From Acanthosoma haemorrhoidale (lineage: Eukaryota; Arthropoda; Insecta; Hemiptera; Acanthosomatidae), in NCBI GenBank assembly GCA_930367205.1, contig OV884009.1, positions 102,135,189 through 102,199,188 on the forward strand: 64,000 bases of DNA. The letters are read 5' to 3'. Each line of letters opens with the position of its first letter. Position 1 is the stretch's first letter. Position numbers and translations under genes: made by a program. Positions 53,190 through 64,000 of the stretch are shown here, piece after piece. The notes below the pieces were generated by a model. That model was not told where the DNA came from. It did not search any database and saw nothing but the letters and a program-made list of their open reading frames with translations.

Positions 53190-54490
53190 ATCTTTAGAAT
53201 GCCTTTAGTGTGGGTCCAAAGCCCAAGAAAATGATGAAATACTCTCCCACTTGTTGAATTTCTTTGTGCTTAATCCTTCAGAATTTTGTGCCTGAAGATG
53301 CTTATCCTGAGTACAATAAGATTTATGACTAAATAATATGTACAAATTTTTTTTTTTGGTTTAGCGCCTAGATGTCCATACGCCAAAGACAGGAAAAGAA
53401 GTGTATCCACAAGTTGCAACTCTTTTCATTACGTGTGTGAATGCTGCGTTTGTTCCGAAATGAGGCAAGCACGGGCTTATGTCGAAATTCATAAGGGTAC
53501 TTTTGCGATGAAATTGAAAAGGGAAGTTCTGCCTTATAGAAAGTAGACGGAATTTGTATGTTGTCATAAATCGGCCTTCATTCTTAGTATATACTCATTT
53601 TAGACGCTCTATTTAGGAGTAAAATACATTGGGCCTTCTAAGTTACCTTGCCTTACCATGGATTTCACCAGAAGCTTCAGAGCCTTGTGATGTTTCTCAA
53701 AAACCTAAAGTTTACAAAATCATAACAGGAAACTTGACAGCATTTTTTGGTCACACAAAGACAGTGATATCACCCTGGATTTGGGAGGATCTGATGTCCC
53801 AGGTCATCAGCTCTGATTTATCAAATCAGATCCTTATTCAACTCCGGTTTCCTATCAGCCATCCCAAATAGCTGTCAACAGTCCTGACGCATCCTTTTTT
53901 ACCCGCAAGAGTTACTTCAATTCCTCGTGCCCTTATCGCAAATTAAACAATACTCTTTATTTCTTGTTATACACTGTTTATGTAATCACTATTTTAATTT
54001 TGGTAGAGGGTCAACTTTGAAATAAACTTCAATCAATTGGTTCATTAATCAGTTAATTGGTTATTTAAAGCTCTTGATATCGTACTGAGTAGGGTATCAA
54101 ATTAAATATCCTGGTTATGTTGTAGTATAGGTCGTTGTTAGGACTTAGTAATCGCAAACAGTTATTGAAACTTGGTTCAAAATCGTGTAGGCAATTTTTT
54201 CACTGTCCCAGTTTTACGCAAAGGGACAATACAATTAGGTTTTGATGCATCAAATATGTAGAAAAATATGCTTAAATAAGCACTTAAGTGAAATTAAATG
54301 AAAACGGTCATTACTGTTGCAGCCATAACCATTGGTTTCAATCTTATTTCTTCATAGGTGTTGTTATGATATAAACAACAATGTTTCTAATTACATTCCC
54401 GTTAGGTTACATTATTTGTTTCATATGTTCTTTTCTGATGTTAATTACACAATTCTTAAATTATTATGCATTATTATCACTCTTTCCTTA
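53190..54490. other. No gene seen
   Basis: Contains an unrecognised 80-codon ORF at 53629-53871; otherwise short ORFs only. Confidence 0.5.
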
Positions 54491-54499
54491 AGTTGGCGA

Positions 54500-54750
54500 T
54501 GAGGGTATGGACGATATGGATCAACACAGTTCAAAACATTTCTGGACGCTTTCACTCAGGCTCAACAAAATCTTGTAAATCAAGTCATTTCAAAATTGGA
54601 CAAATCATCTATCCATCCGGTGAGTCAAAACATAACCATCATTCAAGAGCTATGACAGCAAACAAGAAAAAATTCCAAACTATTTGGAACGCTTCGACAC
54701 CTACCTAGTAACAAGAAATGTCGCTGATAAAACAAAAAAAAAGCACAACT
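54500..54750 (+). pseudogene. Remnant of an LTR-retrotransposon gag N-terminus
   Basis: One frame reads FKTFLDAFTQAQQNLVNQVI then SKLDKSSIHPVSQ; after a frame change NYLERFDTYLVTRNVADKT follows. The combination of an N-terminal Q-rich helix with (W)xNYLERFxxYL...DxxKK is typical of gag in Gypsy-type insect elements. Stops and a frameshift make it dead. No LTR or pol was seen nearby. Confidence 0.55.
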
Positions 54751-54754
54751 TTTT

Positions 54755-56930
54755 CTGTATCTATTGGACTTATTAATTACTTCAATTTATCTTCCTATTT
54801 AGGGCACGACAACCCAATGAACTAGTTAACACATGACAACCTATAAAAGGTAGATAGGTGATTATGATGAGCCGTATTTTCACTAAAATGTTTTCAAATT
54901 TATTAAAAACCAAGACAGAATACAAAGGTTTTTATTTGGAATGATCCCATCGTTTATTTAATATAGCAGTATCAGTTATAGATTCGTTTCGAAAAAAAAA
55001 GACAAACCTTTGAAATTTCCGGACAAAAAAAAGTCCAAGTTGGTGTTTGTGAAGGAAAAGTAGTAGCGTAGTGAGCTGCCATTGAGGTGCATTTTGTATA
55101 AACTCGGGGCCCAGTTACCAGCAAACACATTAAATATTTAAAATGAGCTGGGTTGACAAACAGCGAGTGTATTTCACAATTAGAGGTAGTGGAAATTTCC
55201 ATGGCTGTTTTCACCCTAAATAACCGACATCTAAGCTGACTTAACTGTAGCACTTAAGGCCTTTAGCTTGGCTCAACTCATGCAATGAATCCTAATTAGC
55301 ACGTAAGCATCTCTGCCATAGTTTTATGGACCAGCTGCCTCAGCACCGCAAGCTGTCCTTCTAGTGCATCTGCATAATGATATTTGGTCTCCAATCCTCT
55401 GGAATGGCTTTAGAACAAATAGCCTTAATCACTAACCAAGCCCAAGTTATTTGTAATAGTTTTCGCTTGGATGGAATACCATTGAAGCTTAGTGTCATTT
55501 GGCTGCAGATGGCCTGAATGTTGAGTGTAGTCACAAATAGTTGGTTGTAGACATTCACGTTCACAGAATGGAAAAGAAAAATATTCTAAATCAATATTAT
55601 AATACCTTAAAATCAAAAACGTCCGGCAGTTATACCGTTTAAGAATGGAATGGTTCAAATAAATAACTTTGAATAATAAATAAATGAAAATTCAACCGGA
55701 CATTTATTTTGCTTTAAAATCAATCTGAAATTTCAAGAAAGATTATTAACATTCAATTTGTATATAGAAGCTCACGATATCAACTGATAAATGATGTATT
55801 TTTGAGGATACAATGTCTAACATTCAAACAATAATGTGTATATATACACATTTCTCACGGCTTCCCTAATCCCAATAACCTAGAGCATAAATTTCCAGGC
55901 AATCTAAATATTTAAGGTGGTTCGAATATGTTCAGTATTACAAATTTTAATTGAACATAAATTTGGGGAAAATTCATAATTTTCATCATGACACTAAGTC
56001 TACACAATCTTGTTTTAAGGGGTAATTATAATGTTTCTTTTAGTTGCAGTTTTATATTAGGTTTTTATCTTGTGAATAAACAAATTTTTTTTTTTGCTAA
56101 ACATAGTCTTTGTCATTAAATATACATTTACATAACAATTTATAAACACATCACAATTATACTTGGGATTGGTTCATGGCTCATGTATAAAGTTAATTAC
56201 TTTACTAAGCCAATTCTACTATGATTATTCTTGAAATTAAATATTTAATATGTTATGTAAGTCTGTGTTGAAGATCGTGAAAATTCTGTTAGATTTACCA
56301 TGATAGCAGTCTTGTTAATAACTGGTAATAAATAATCACATATTAAAACTAGTTATCTAATTATTTTACAAAAGCTGGAAAAGAAATAATGATTTTCACC
56401 ACTTGATGTTACTTTCATGTTTTATTAAATTTTATGGAAGAAGGGAAAAACGAAGAAGGTTGAGGTTCAACAACAACACAAAACCTCCCCCATTTATTTC
56501 TGTTCGTTAATGTTACATCAGCATTCAACACTAGGTCGAAAAAGAGGGGGTAAAAATTCCATAATTTGGTCTGCCCCGGTCCTGAAGACACAGCCTAAAC
56601 GAAATGAATTGAATCAGCTTCAATCTCAAAGTAGGGCAAACAAAGTTGATATTTCGTGATATTTGGAGTGAAATCACCACAAAATTTGTTAACAAAAATA
56701 CCCTGCGTATTTAAATAATTGTGAAAATCAGTTATCAGTAAGGCTAGCAAAAAAAAAAAAAGAAACACCAGTTTGAGAATCTAGAGTGTTATTCCAAAAG
56801 GTGATTGGGTCACCCATTTTTGTTTAACTGGGATGTACAAGTGGCTTAGGCCAGTGTGTAAATCATCAATACCCGCTTTTTTTTAAAAAAAAATTTTCTC
56901 CTCATTATTTTATGTATCTAACAATACAAC
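54755..56930. other. No gene seen
   Basis: AT-rich stretch with short random ORFs and homopolymer runs. No repeat or RNA gene recognised. Confidence 0.55.
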
Positions 56931-58830
56931 CTTTATTGCGATAAAATCAAATTACTACCTTATTGGGCAATAAGTAATTATGATTAGTTACCCTGTTCAT
57001 GCCATATATACAGTTAAATCACTCGCTCATTCAAACAATATTTACAAGAAGCACATAGGTCTCCCAAAGCCGTTTGGTTGTCACCTCCCTCACATGCGAA
57101 AAAGGAGTAGGATTCCTGGGTAGTGCCCCATGCTCCTCCCTCAGCCGCGTCACTGAATACGAGCCAGTGGAGGCTGACCAAGTGCGCGAGAGCCACAGAT
57201 GATCAGGACATGGTTGGAGAAACTGGCCATTGCCAGGACTCCCACTGTCCCTGTGGTAAATATCTTTTGAGTTTATAAAGCATACCGGCGTCCGAAACCA
57301 TGTCAAAAGCTTGTCCAGAAAGCACTAATGCAATATTGTTTTGCTTTCATGGGCTGAGGATATGTGATAAGCAACGCGAAGGTCTTTTTAAACAGTAAAA
57401 TGTCGTAGATGCAAACCAAACTGATCAGTAGGAAAAAGGTTTTGGGATTCAACAATTGGAACGTTGGAACGAGACGTTTTAATGGGAGTTTTTCAAATAT
57501 TTTTGAAAGGAAGAGTAGGCTAGGCGGTAGGAAGTAGGAAGAGTTATTAGGTGGTATTTCCGGGTTCCGGGAAGTGAGGAAATATTGAACAGTGGCTACA
57601 TGAGTGTGGTTTTGATGACTAAGGTGAGGTGTTAAAGTACGGGAAAGATGTAGAGCGAATTATTCTGAAGCTGCCCGGGACCCATCATCACGACGGACAG
57701 GGTGCGAAATAGGGTGGTATTTTAGGATATTTTCAGTTACATTCCACATGAAGTCATCCCTTGTAGACAGCGAGGATAGGTGGGAAGTAAAGAAATCGGA
57801 TCGAGAGGATGCTAAATGCCGCTTTATCAATATGCAGTTATGATTGTAAGAGTAACGATCAGGAGAATGTCTGGGTCGTTGCTGCACTTCTCTCCAGTGG
57901 CGTATAGTTTGGATAAGGTACTAAGATGCTGAGGTAAAGGATTTTCGTTGCGAATTTTTCAATGACGGTATACTGTATCGTTTAGGTCTTGAGATGTTTT
58001 TTGGGACACTTTAAGATTTACAGAATATATAAGAAGCAGGGGAAAGTGATCCCATCAACTGGGCCCCTAATAAATAAAGGAGGAGGCAGTTTGTTAATTG
58101 GTCGTAGGGAAATAGTTAGAATCAAAGAGCTATGATCGTAAGTGAGTTCATAAAGGCACGTTAGTGAATAGTTTAGTGTTCCTTAACTATTGCAGAAGAA
58201 GAAGTCAAGGATATCAGGATTTTCTTTGAGATCAGATGGCCAATAGGTGGCTGTGTCAGGAGAGATAGTGGAGCAATGTTTCCGTGAGAGGGCATACAGC
58301 ACCTCTTGGTGGGAATCGGAAATCTCTCCTTGAAATTAGGGTTCTGAACTCTGTAAGGAATGAGGTTAATGGGCTAAAAAGATCTGATAAGCTCTAAGGT
58401 GGAGGAATATGCTGAATTTAAGGTTGAGCGTAGGATTGGGTTTGCTGGTTGCCAGGCTGAATGGAATGCTGGGGAAGTGGAACTTGTGGACGAGGACTGG
58501 GCAGTGTCTTTTTCGAACGACATCAGCAAAATATATAGAACGCCTCTAATTTCTAGCTGGGCTGCTTCTTGGGCTGCGTGTGGCTTCTTCTCTCCAACAA
58601 CATTTTTCTTTCCTAGACTTCAAGATTCTACAAGCTTCACAGCACTGCTGTCCACTGCACTACACCTGGGTTGGTGGTGACAATAGGTTTTGGTTTGCTC
58701 ACATGCCTGCTAATTATGGCACGTTTGGGGTACGGATTTTTGACCTGTATTCTTGTACCTTTTTCAGAGAATATTCTTACACTAAGCCAACCACTCTGTT
58801 ACCTCGGACACATAGTCACTCATTTTGTTG
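56931..58830 (-). mobile_element. Degenerate Jockey-family copy
   Basis: On the minus strand, ORF1 scraps (58830-58330: a knuckle-like Cys stretch and a PTPSPQ-rich tail), endonuclease end (LDFFFCNS-like, 58190-58260), the RT linker (57887-57660: KRHLASSRSDFFTSHLSSLS, NVTENILKYHPISHP), RT scraps with FEKLPLKRL-like text (about 57500), then the ORF2 end and 3' UTR (57250-56931) are collinear. RT motifs B-E are lost in an internal deletion. There are many stops and indels. It is the most diverged of the long copies. Confidence 0.85.
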
Positions 58831-58834
58831 ACCG

Positions 58835-60123
58835 TTCAAGACAAAACTACTGAATTGGTATGACAAAAAAACGTAAGCGAACCTACTGTGCCACTTAGAA
58901 CAATTTATTTATAGTGAGAACCGTTCGTTTGTCTGTATGTTCTAGGATAGCAGCTAAAAAAAATATACAATTGACCTGAAATGTGAGCCATGTATAAACA
59001 CTACCTTGATCCACTCTTTGTGTTTTAAGACAAAATAGCGGAATGTATATGTAAAAATTTAAATACTCTAGTATATCTCTAGAATCTATCAACTATCCAG
59101 CTTCTTTTAACTTATAAGATTTCAATTCACGGCTCCAAGAAGTTGTACTGCCCCAAGCACCAAAGTAGACCAACTAGAGCCAAGTTGGCTGCCGAGGATG
59201 GAGCATAAGTTGGAAAACTAAACAGCGGCAACCCCATAATGAACATGTCGTACAGCCTGCGTCGTCAAGTGTCAATAGGAATAAGTTATGCAAGTGCAAT
59301 CCCTCAGCCTTTACTTACCAGCAACTACTTCCTGCATCTCTCTCATCTACTCTCTCCCACTTCCGCCTCAGCGTAGTCTTATAAACTATTATCTCGGCTT
59401 TAATTTGGCTACGTGGTGATCGTCTGTGAGTTTAGCACGCTAAGTTGATAGTGAAGGGGCTAATTTTTCCCCGTTCATTTCCTTTTACATACTTCATATA
59501 ATTTAATATTGATTAAAACCAAAAATTGAAGGCTTTAATGTTGCTGTAATACAATCAAAAGTCGATGTTTCTTACAACCTACAATATTTTTGATTGCTCT
59601 ATCCATCAAATTCATGAACATATTCGCGACTGATTCCATAGTCGTTTGAAAAAGCAATAGCTACAAAAAACTTGTGTTCGGTATTTCTTAAGTATATTTT
59701 AGTCATATTCATACCCTCACATTTTCTTCATCTCCAGCTATATGTTGCATATTCAATACTGGCAATCTCGCAGACATTCTTAGTTAGTCACTGAGTGAAG
59801 AAGACGCACTCTCTTCCCCCGGATCGTTCCTAGTTCACAGTCGTATCTGGTGTGTGAATAGTTTATACACCTTCAGGTCAAACTGTTTGAGTTGTTTAGA
59901 TGAAGCAACCCACATTATTTTTCACTCAGTTGAATGAATAAAGAAGTCTTCGCTAAGAGTATCGTCAAATGCAAAGATGCAAACTTAGCGTTGGGAACAT
60001 AATAGCCACATAGCATATTTCTATCCTATATTTTTACTATGCCGAATAGTGGTTGAAAGGCGACAAAAAACACTTTTTAAATTATTGGAAAAATCATTAT
60101 GTTAGAAGTTTCACTGTATGAAT
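58835..60123. other. No gene seen
   Basis: Nothing recognised in any frame. Confidence 0.5.
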
Positions 60124-60178
60124 GTGGGCGTGGCAGACTGGGCCCAATCACCAGATCCAGATATGCAAGAATACGCCT
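60124..60178 (+). repeat. Short dispersed repeat, copy 2
   Basis: Partner of 450-512: GTGGGCGTGGCAG followed by CCAGATATGCAAGAATACGC. Similarity fades after about 55-60 bp. Confidence 0.5.
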
Positions 60179-60179
60179 C

Positions 60180-60711
60180 AAGCGCGTCATCTAGCGACGG
60201 CACCCGACTTAGACTGAAAAACGGACTGATATTTGGAATTGATTTCATGATTTTCAATTATCCTCACCCTTCCCTTCCCTTCAGGTATCACAGAAATCGA
60301 TTGAGCACATGTTATACAGTCATTTGAATGATTATTTAATGACAATAGGTACTTTTTTCTGATGATAAAAGTAATGATGGTTGTCCAATGAATAATGAAC
60401 ATTATTAAAAAAATAAAATTTATTTTAGTAACAAAAGTGAAGGCGCCAGGCACCAAAGCAGTCCAGGGAATAGAGTCTGAAAGGGGGCCTTACCTTACAA
60501 AAGGTCGAGTAGTTCTAATGTTTCTCTTATGTGGTATAGGTTGGTCATTTATCCCGTGGCTGAGAATCCAATTTTCAGAATCAAGTCAACATCCCCCCTC
60601 CCATGAGCTTTTGCCACAACGCGCCAAAATCCTTCTGAAATTTCAGGTGTTTTTCAATCATATCATTGTACCTATGCATCTTAGAGGGACAATGTTTTAT
60701 TTAATGTTGTT
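60180..60711. other. No gene seen
   Basis: Short ORFs on both strands, none recognised. Confidence 0.4.
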
Positions 60712-60712
60712 A

Positions 60713-60950
60713 TCGCGCTCTTGGTCAGCCTCCACTGGCTCTTGTCCAGTGACGGAGGAGAGTGGGGGACTTCCCAAGACACCGCTTCCTCTTTTGCATG
60801 CGAGGGAGGTGACTCTGGGAGGTCTCTGGGCTGTTTGTAAATACTATATGAATGAGTGAGTGAATGAAAATTGTAAATATGGTATGATCATATATGACAA
60901 TTGCTTATTGCCCAATAAGGCAAATTTTAATTTTATTATAATAAAGTTTT
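60713..60950 (+). mobile_element. Jockey-family 3' UTR fragment (5'-truncated)
   Basis: Starts TCGCGCTCTTGGTCAGCC inside the long 3' UTR and runs to the terminus TTATTGCCCAATAAGGCA and ATTATAATAAAG. TTATCG occurs just before (60710) and just after the end (near 60954) and may be the target duplication. No coding part is present. Confidence 0.85.
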
Positions 60951-61630
60951 TTTATCGTTATTGAAAGTTGTAAAGTAGGAGCTTAGTTATCAAACTTACG
61001 AACTTTTCGTGAAAATTCTACTTTTTTTTTAAATTATTGTCACGTTTTCATTTATATTTCCTCAACAGTATGCAATCAAGACAAACCAAGAGATAAATAT
61101 CTTAGATAAAAGACCCGTAAATTTCTTTTACAAAATGTTGTTTTTTACAACAAATTACTGTCTAGGGCTAATAACAGAGTAGCTATGCCACTAGAAGGGC
61201 TATAAAGTGAAAATTTATGCTAATTTTAGTTTTTTTGGGGAACTTGTAGGGGTACGTAGGGGAACGTAAAAAATATTTCTTTCAGCTAACCCAAGCAACT
61301 TTAATTAAAAAAATATAACCGACAATGTAGATATTATGATAATTAGATAAGCATAAATAAGAAATATTATTATCATTTATATATCTAATATAATAACAAT
61401 GAAACTTAAAATTTTGAAAACTTATAATTTTCTTCTTTAGTATTTTTGGACTCGAAGGCTTTGCTAGTAACTTCGACTTCTACAACTAACTATTCAGTTG
61501 GATCGTCTTCCTCATTCTAATCTACAATGATGTCCGCTGTATTCTCACAACTTAAAATTATGGAGCATCTGAGTTCGGCCTTTTTACAATTAAAGGCGTT
61601 AGTGCATCCTTTCTTGCATTGCCAGGAAAT
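60951..61630. other. No gene seen
   Basis: AT-rich, short ORFs only. Confidence 0.5.
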
Positions 61631-61633
61631 CTA

Positions 61634-61830
61634 GGTCAAGATGGACTGATGAGCTGTATCCCTGGTGGTTTTAATAGGAATAAGTCCTTTTCTACTCTTC
61701 TTCCATTCCCAGTCCACAGGATTTTTCACTTTCCCCATTGAGGCGTGAACTCGGTGAAATGTACGGAACACATGGAGACATGGCAGCGTCCTGTGTCGGT
61801 GGCAGCTTTGAAAGATTGGCTTGGCTGGAA
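61634..61830 (-). pseudogene. Fragment of a WGW/Cys-rich repetitive protein family
   Basis: The minus strand reads FRTFHRVHASMGKVKNPVD, WEWKKSRKGLIPIKTTRDTA and HQSILT. This resembles, from memory, the conserved block RVYHQVQ-W-G...P..WGW......L.P..T...PAP..LL that precedes a Cys-rich CxC tail in uncharacterised proteins repeated in many invertebrate genomes. The first Trp-Gly-Trp is Trp-Glu-Trp here and the Cys-rich tail is absent. Probably a transposon-associated remnant. Confidence 0.5.
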
Positions 61831-61867
61831 GTAGCAGATTTAGAGAATAGCTGTTAGCCCAAAGCAT

Positions 61868-62160
61868 CTAAAGTCGCCTTGTCTCAAGCCTCCTGCATGA
61901 GCGATGGGCTTTAGGATCACTGATTAGTATCTTTGAGGTTTTCAGGATTAAAAACTTCAAAAATCGAATACAGCGCCTACTGATTTGACAAACAAACCGA
62001 ATGAGTCTGAGAGTGAGAAAATAGTTGGTAAACTTGCAATTAAGACATTGACTGGGTTTAGTTAAATTGAAACAAAGACAAATATGGTTAGGATCTGGCA
62101 AGTACGAATAAACTAGTACAAAATGTTGGATTGTAGCGAAAAATAGTATTATACTGTGCC
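61868..62160. other. No gene seen
   Basis: One unrecognised 77-codon ORF on the minus strand (61868-62101). Confidence 0.35.
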
Positions 62161-62164
62161 AAAG

Positions 62165-62240
62165 AACAAGCGTGGCCGAATGAATGGCCGGTAATATTCA
62201 TTGAATACAATAGACGGGTTTCGAAGCCCTCTACCTCCAC
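62165..62240 (+). mobile_element. Candidate tRNA-derived SINE head
   Basis: A-box-like GTGGCCGAATGAATGG (62172) and B-box-like GGGTTTCGAAGCCC (62216-62229) with tRNA-like spacing. The extra bases between them (GTAATATTCATTGAATAC) might be a long variable arm of a Ser/Leu-type tRNA or SINE divergence. The body and 3' end could not be defined. Confidence 0.45.
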
Positions 62241-62900
62241 AACACCCTCCCCTCCGGATTTCATTTAACTTTACTTCAAAGCAACATCCCAGCACGTACT
62301 TCGTTACCACCAGATTCACTTAATTACACTTTTTGGTATAAAAACTTTTTATTCTCGAGAATTTTCTCACCTAATAAAGCACTAGGCTTTATTCTCCCCC
62401 CTCCTCTTTTTTTTTTTTTTTGTTCTTCCTCCCTTTCTTCTTTTATCTTTCATTTATTCCGAATGAATTTCAAGCTTCAAAAATAATAAGATAGATTAAT
62501 TCCTAAGCCCTTTTATAATTTCCCCCCCCCCCTTCCTGAGGTGTGAACCTCAAATCATCGTGCTCATGGGGTACGTCACCTGTGATTTGCGTATTCTGGT
62601 GCAATGGGATTTTTTTATATCCAATCAAATCAGAGAACAAGAAAAAACCAACAAAATATTCATCTCATCTACTATTTAAAATTTCTTTCCTCTTTTCTTA
62701 CTAGCTAATTTTTTTTTTTTTTAATATAATAATAATAAAGGAATTCTTTATCCTAATAATCTTAATAACCTTAAATCTATATATACAAGGGGTGTGCATC
62801 CTCTTTCCCCCTAAAAAACTAAACTTATATCGTAACTAAATACTTCTAAGTCCTATGTTATTCTATATATAGAGAGACTCCACTCCGGCCAGCGCTACAA
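62241..62900. other. No gene seen
   Basis: Poly-T and poly-C runs (62401-62420, 62522-62532) and (AAT)n near 62727. No gene recognised. Confidence 0.5.
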
Positions 62901-64000
62901 CGTTGTCTTTGGATCGGCCTTCCCGAAGACACGGGTGCTCACCTCGCCCCACCCCCCCCCCTGAAAATCGAGTGCCACTCCCCGATGAATCCTCGGAACG
63001 CCTCGAATATCTTCTCCTCGTTGATATCCCTCACAGCGGCCATGAGGGATGCTGCGGAGGCAACCCATCAAGCGCAGGAAGCCAAGAAAAGCTCTAACCC
63101 ATGGTGAACGCGTTTCAGAAGTGTAGGAACCAACAGGTCCAAAAGGAGTAGGTGAAGAAGATCGAAGCTACCCGGAATGAAACCTGGGACGATTTTATCC
63201 AGTGGGAGTCGGAGGAGAACCCCTGGGGTATCCCGTACCAAATAGCGATGAGGTGGCCAGCCCAAGACCTTCGCCGCGTTGAAGAGCGGTGATTGGCAGG
63301 CCACCTCCCTGGAAGAAGCGGCGTCCATGGAAGAAAGATACCCCAGGGATGACCGGGGCAACGTCTCACCTGAAGAGTCCCAGGTAAGATCTTTGACACA
63401 ACCCCCCCCCCTTGGAAAGGACCTGTATCCACCATGGGAGATTAGGGATCTGTGCCTCACCGTGGACAAGCAGAAGATTGGGAGAGCTCCAGGACTGGAT
63501 GAGATCGATGCCGCGATGATCAAGCAATCGTGCCCACTCATTGAGATGAGACTGCTAGTCATTATGAATGAGTGCCTGGACCATGGATATTTCCCGAGCC
63601 AATGGAAGAGACCAGAGCTCCAGCTGATAGCAAAGGGAGCGGATCGGGACCTAGCAGCTACCAAGAGCTAAAGGCCCATCGGCCTCCTTCCAGTCCTGAG
63701 TAAAATCCTGGAGCGACTGATGCATACCTCGTTGCGGTGGACATTAGAAAACTCGGACCACCCTAGGCAGTACGGCTCCAGTAAGGTCAGGAGCACAGCT
63801 GACGCTTTGGTGGCCCTACGTCATGAGGGAGCTGCAGGAGCTTGGGCCCCCAAGCAATCTGTACGAGCTTGTTGGTAGCTACCTGAGTCAGCGTAGGGCG
63901 GTCATCAGAGGAGTGTCTTACGACGTGGAGGCGCCGGAGCGACGGTGTCCCCAAGACTCAGTTCTGGACCCTGCCCTCTGGAAACTAGTTTTAATAAAGT
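62901..64000 (+). pseudogene. R1-clade-like non-LTR retrotransposon RT, degenerate and cut by the window end
   Basis: Readable plus-strand pieces: KKIEATRNETWDDFIQWES then NPWGIPYQIAM (the linker NPWG..Y block typical of R1-type elements), DLCLTVDKQKIGRAPGLDEI, LLVIMNECLDHGYFPSQWKR, LQLIAKGADRD, then after a stop RPIGLLPVLSKILERLMHTS, QYGSSKVRSTADALVALR, and after a jump LYELVGSYLSQRRAVIRGV and CPQDSVLDPALW. The region between VALR and the next block, which should contain motif A with its catalytic Asp, is missing, and the PQGSVLGP motif is altered. The endonuclease is not recognised upstream. Inactive; it continues beyond 64000. Confidence 0.82.

Overview
The window is arthropod (probably insect) nuclear DNA. 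It is AT-rich, with 200 Ns (an assembly gap) at 2573-2772, and it is packed with retrotransposons. I find one fragment of a conserved host gene: a 146-bp internal exon (46618-46763, +) of a nicotinic acetylcholine receptor alpha subunit of the alpha5/6/7 type, with good splice sites. No other host exon was recognised, so much of the window may be long introns or flanks of that gene. That last point is inference.

Layout. 1-4.7 kb: AT-rich sequence, the gap, and a 38-bp tandem array with a ~295-bp higher-order period. 4.7-10.1 kb (-): an apparently complete LOA-clade non-LTR retrotransposon with both ORFs open and every catalytic motif present. 10.3-11.9 kb: a foldback element, a 255-bp MITE with 36-bp inverted ends, and a broken C2H2 zinc-finger array (-). 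12.6-17.7 kb (+): a 5'-truncated Jockey-clade fragment followed head to tail by a decayed long Jockey copy. 20-24.7 kb: an LTR-like dispersed repeat, a divergent Jockey tail, another Jockey fragment and a dead mariner. 24.7-30.6 kb: three Gypsy-type insertions stacked in one (TA)n tract: a decayed pol region with its 3' LTR, an element with nearly identical LTRs that lacks RT but keeps an open integrase, and a solo LTR. 31.7-32.5 kb (-): an internally deleted Jockey copy. 35.6-38.9 kb (-): a chimeric Jockey copy whose RT/3' part is replaced by an inverted LOA segment. 41-46 kb: Jockey scraps, a decayed member of a repeated arthropod gene family, and a second foldback element. 46.6 kb: the receptor exon. 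48.8-51.7 kb: a second LTR-like repeat and a 5'-truncated young LOA copy. 53-64 kb: further Jockey, gag, SINE-like and R1-like remnants.

How the parts relate. The LOA element is the only candidate autonomous element; its 3' end is shared by the 49.9-kb copy and part of its RNase H region by the 35.7-kb fragment. The Jockey family has at least nine pieces here. Comparing its two long copies shows an ORF1-stop-ORF2 arrangement in one reading frame with no AUG for ORF2, and an ORF1 N-terminus hidden upstream of the annotated ATG. The Gypsy elements share LTR ends (AGTTAA...TTAACT), a tRNA-Phe primer site in the best-preserved copy, and TATA target duplications.

No CRISPR array, bacterial-type operon or antiviral system is present. 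The most unusual items are the chimeric Jockey/LOA element, the TA-tract landing site, and the frame-continuous Jockey ORF1/ORF2 junction.
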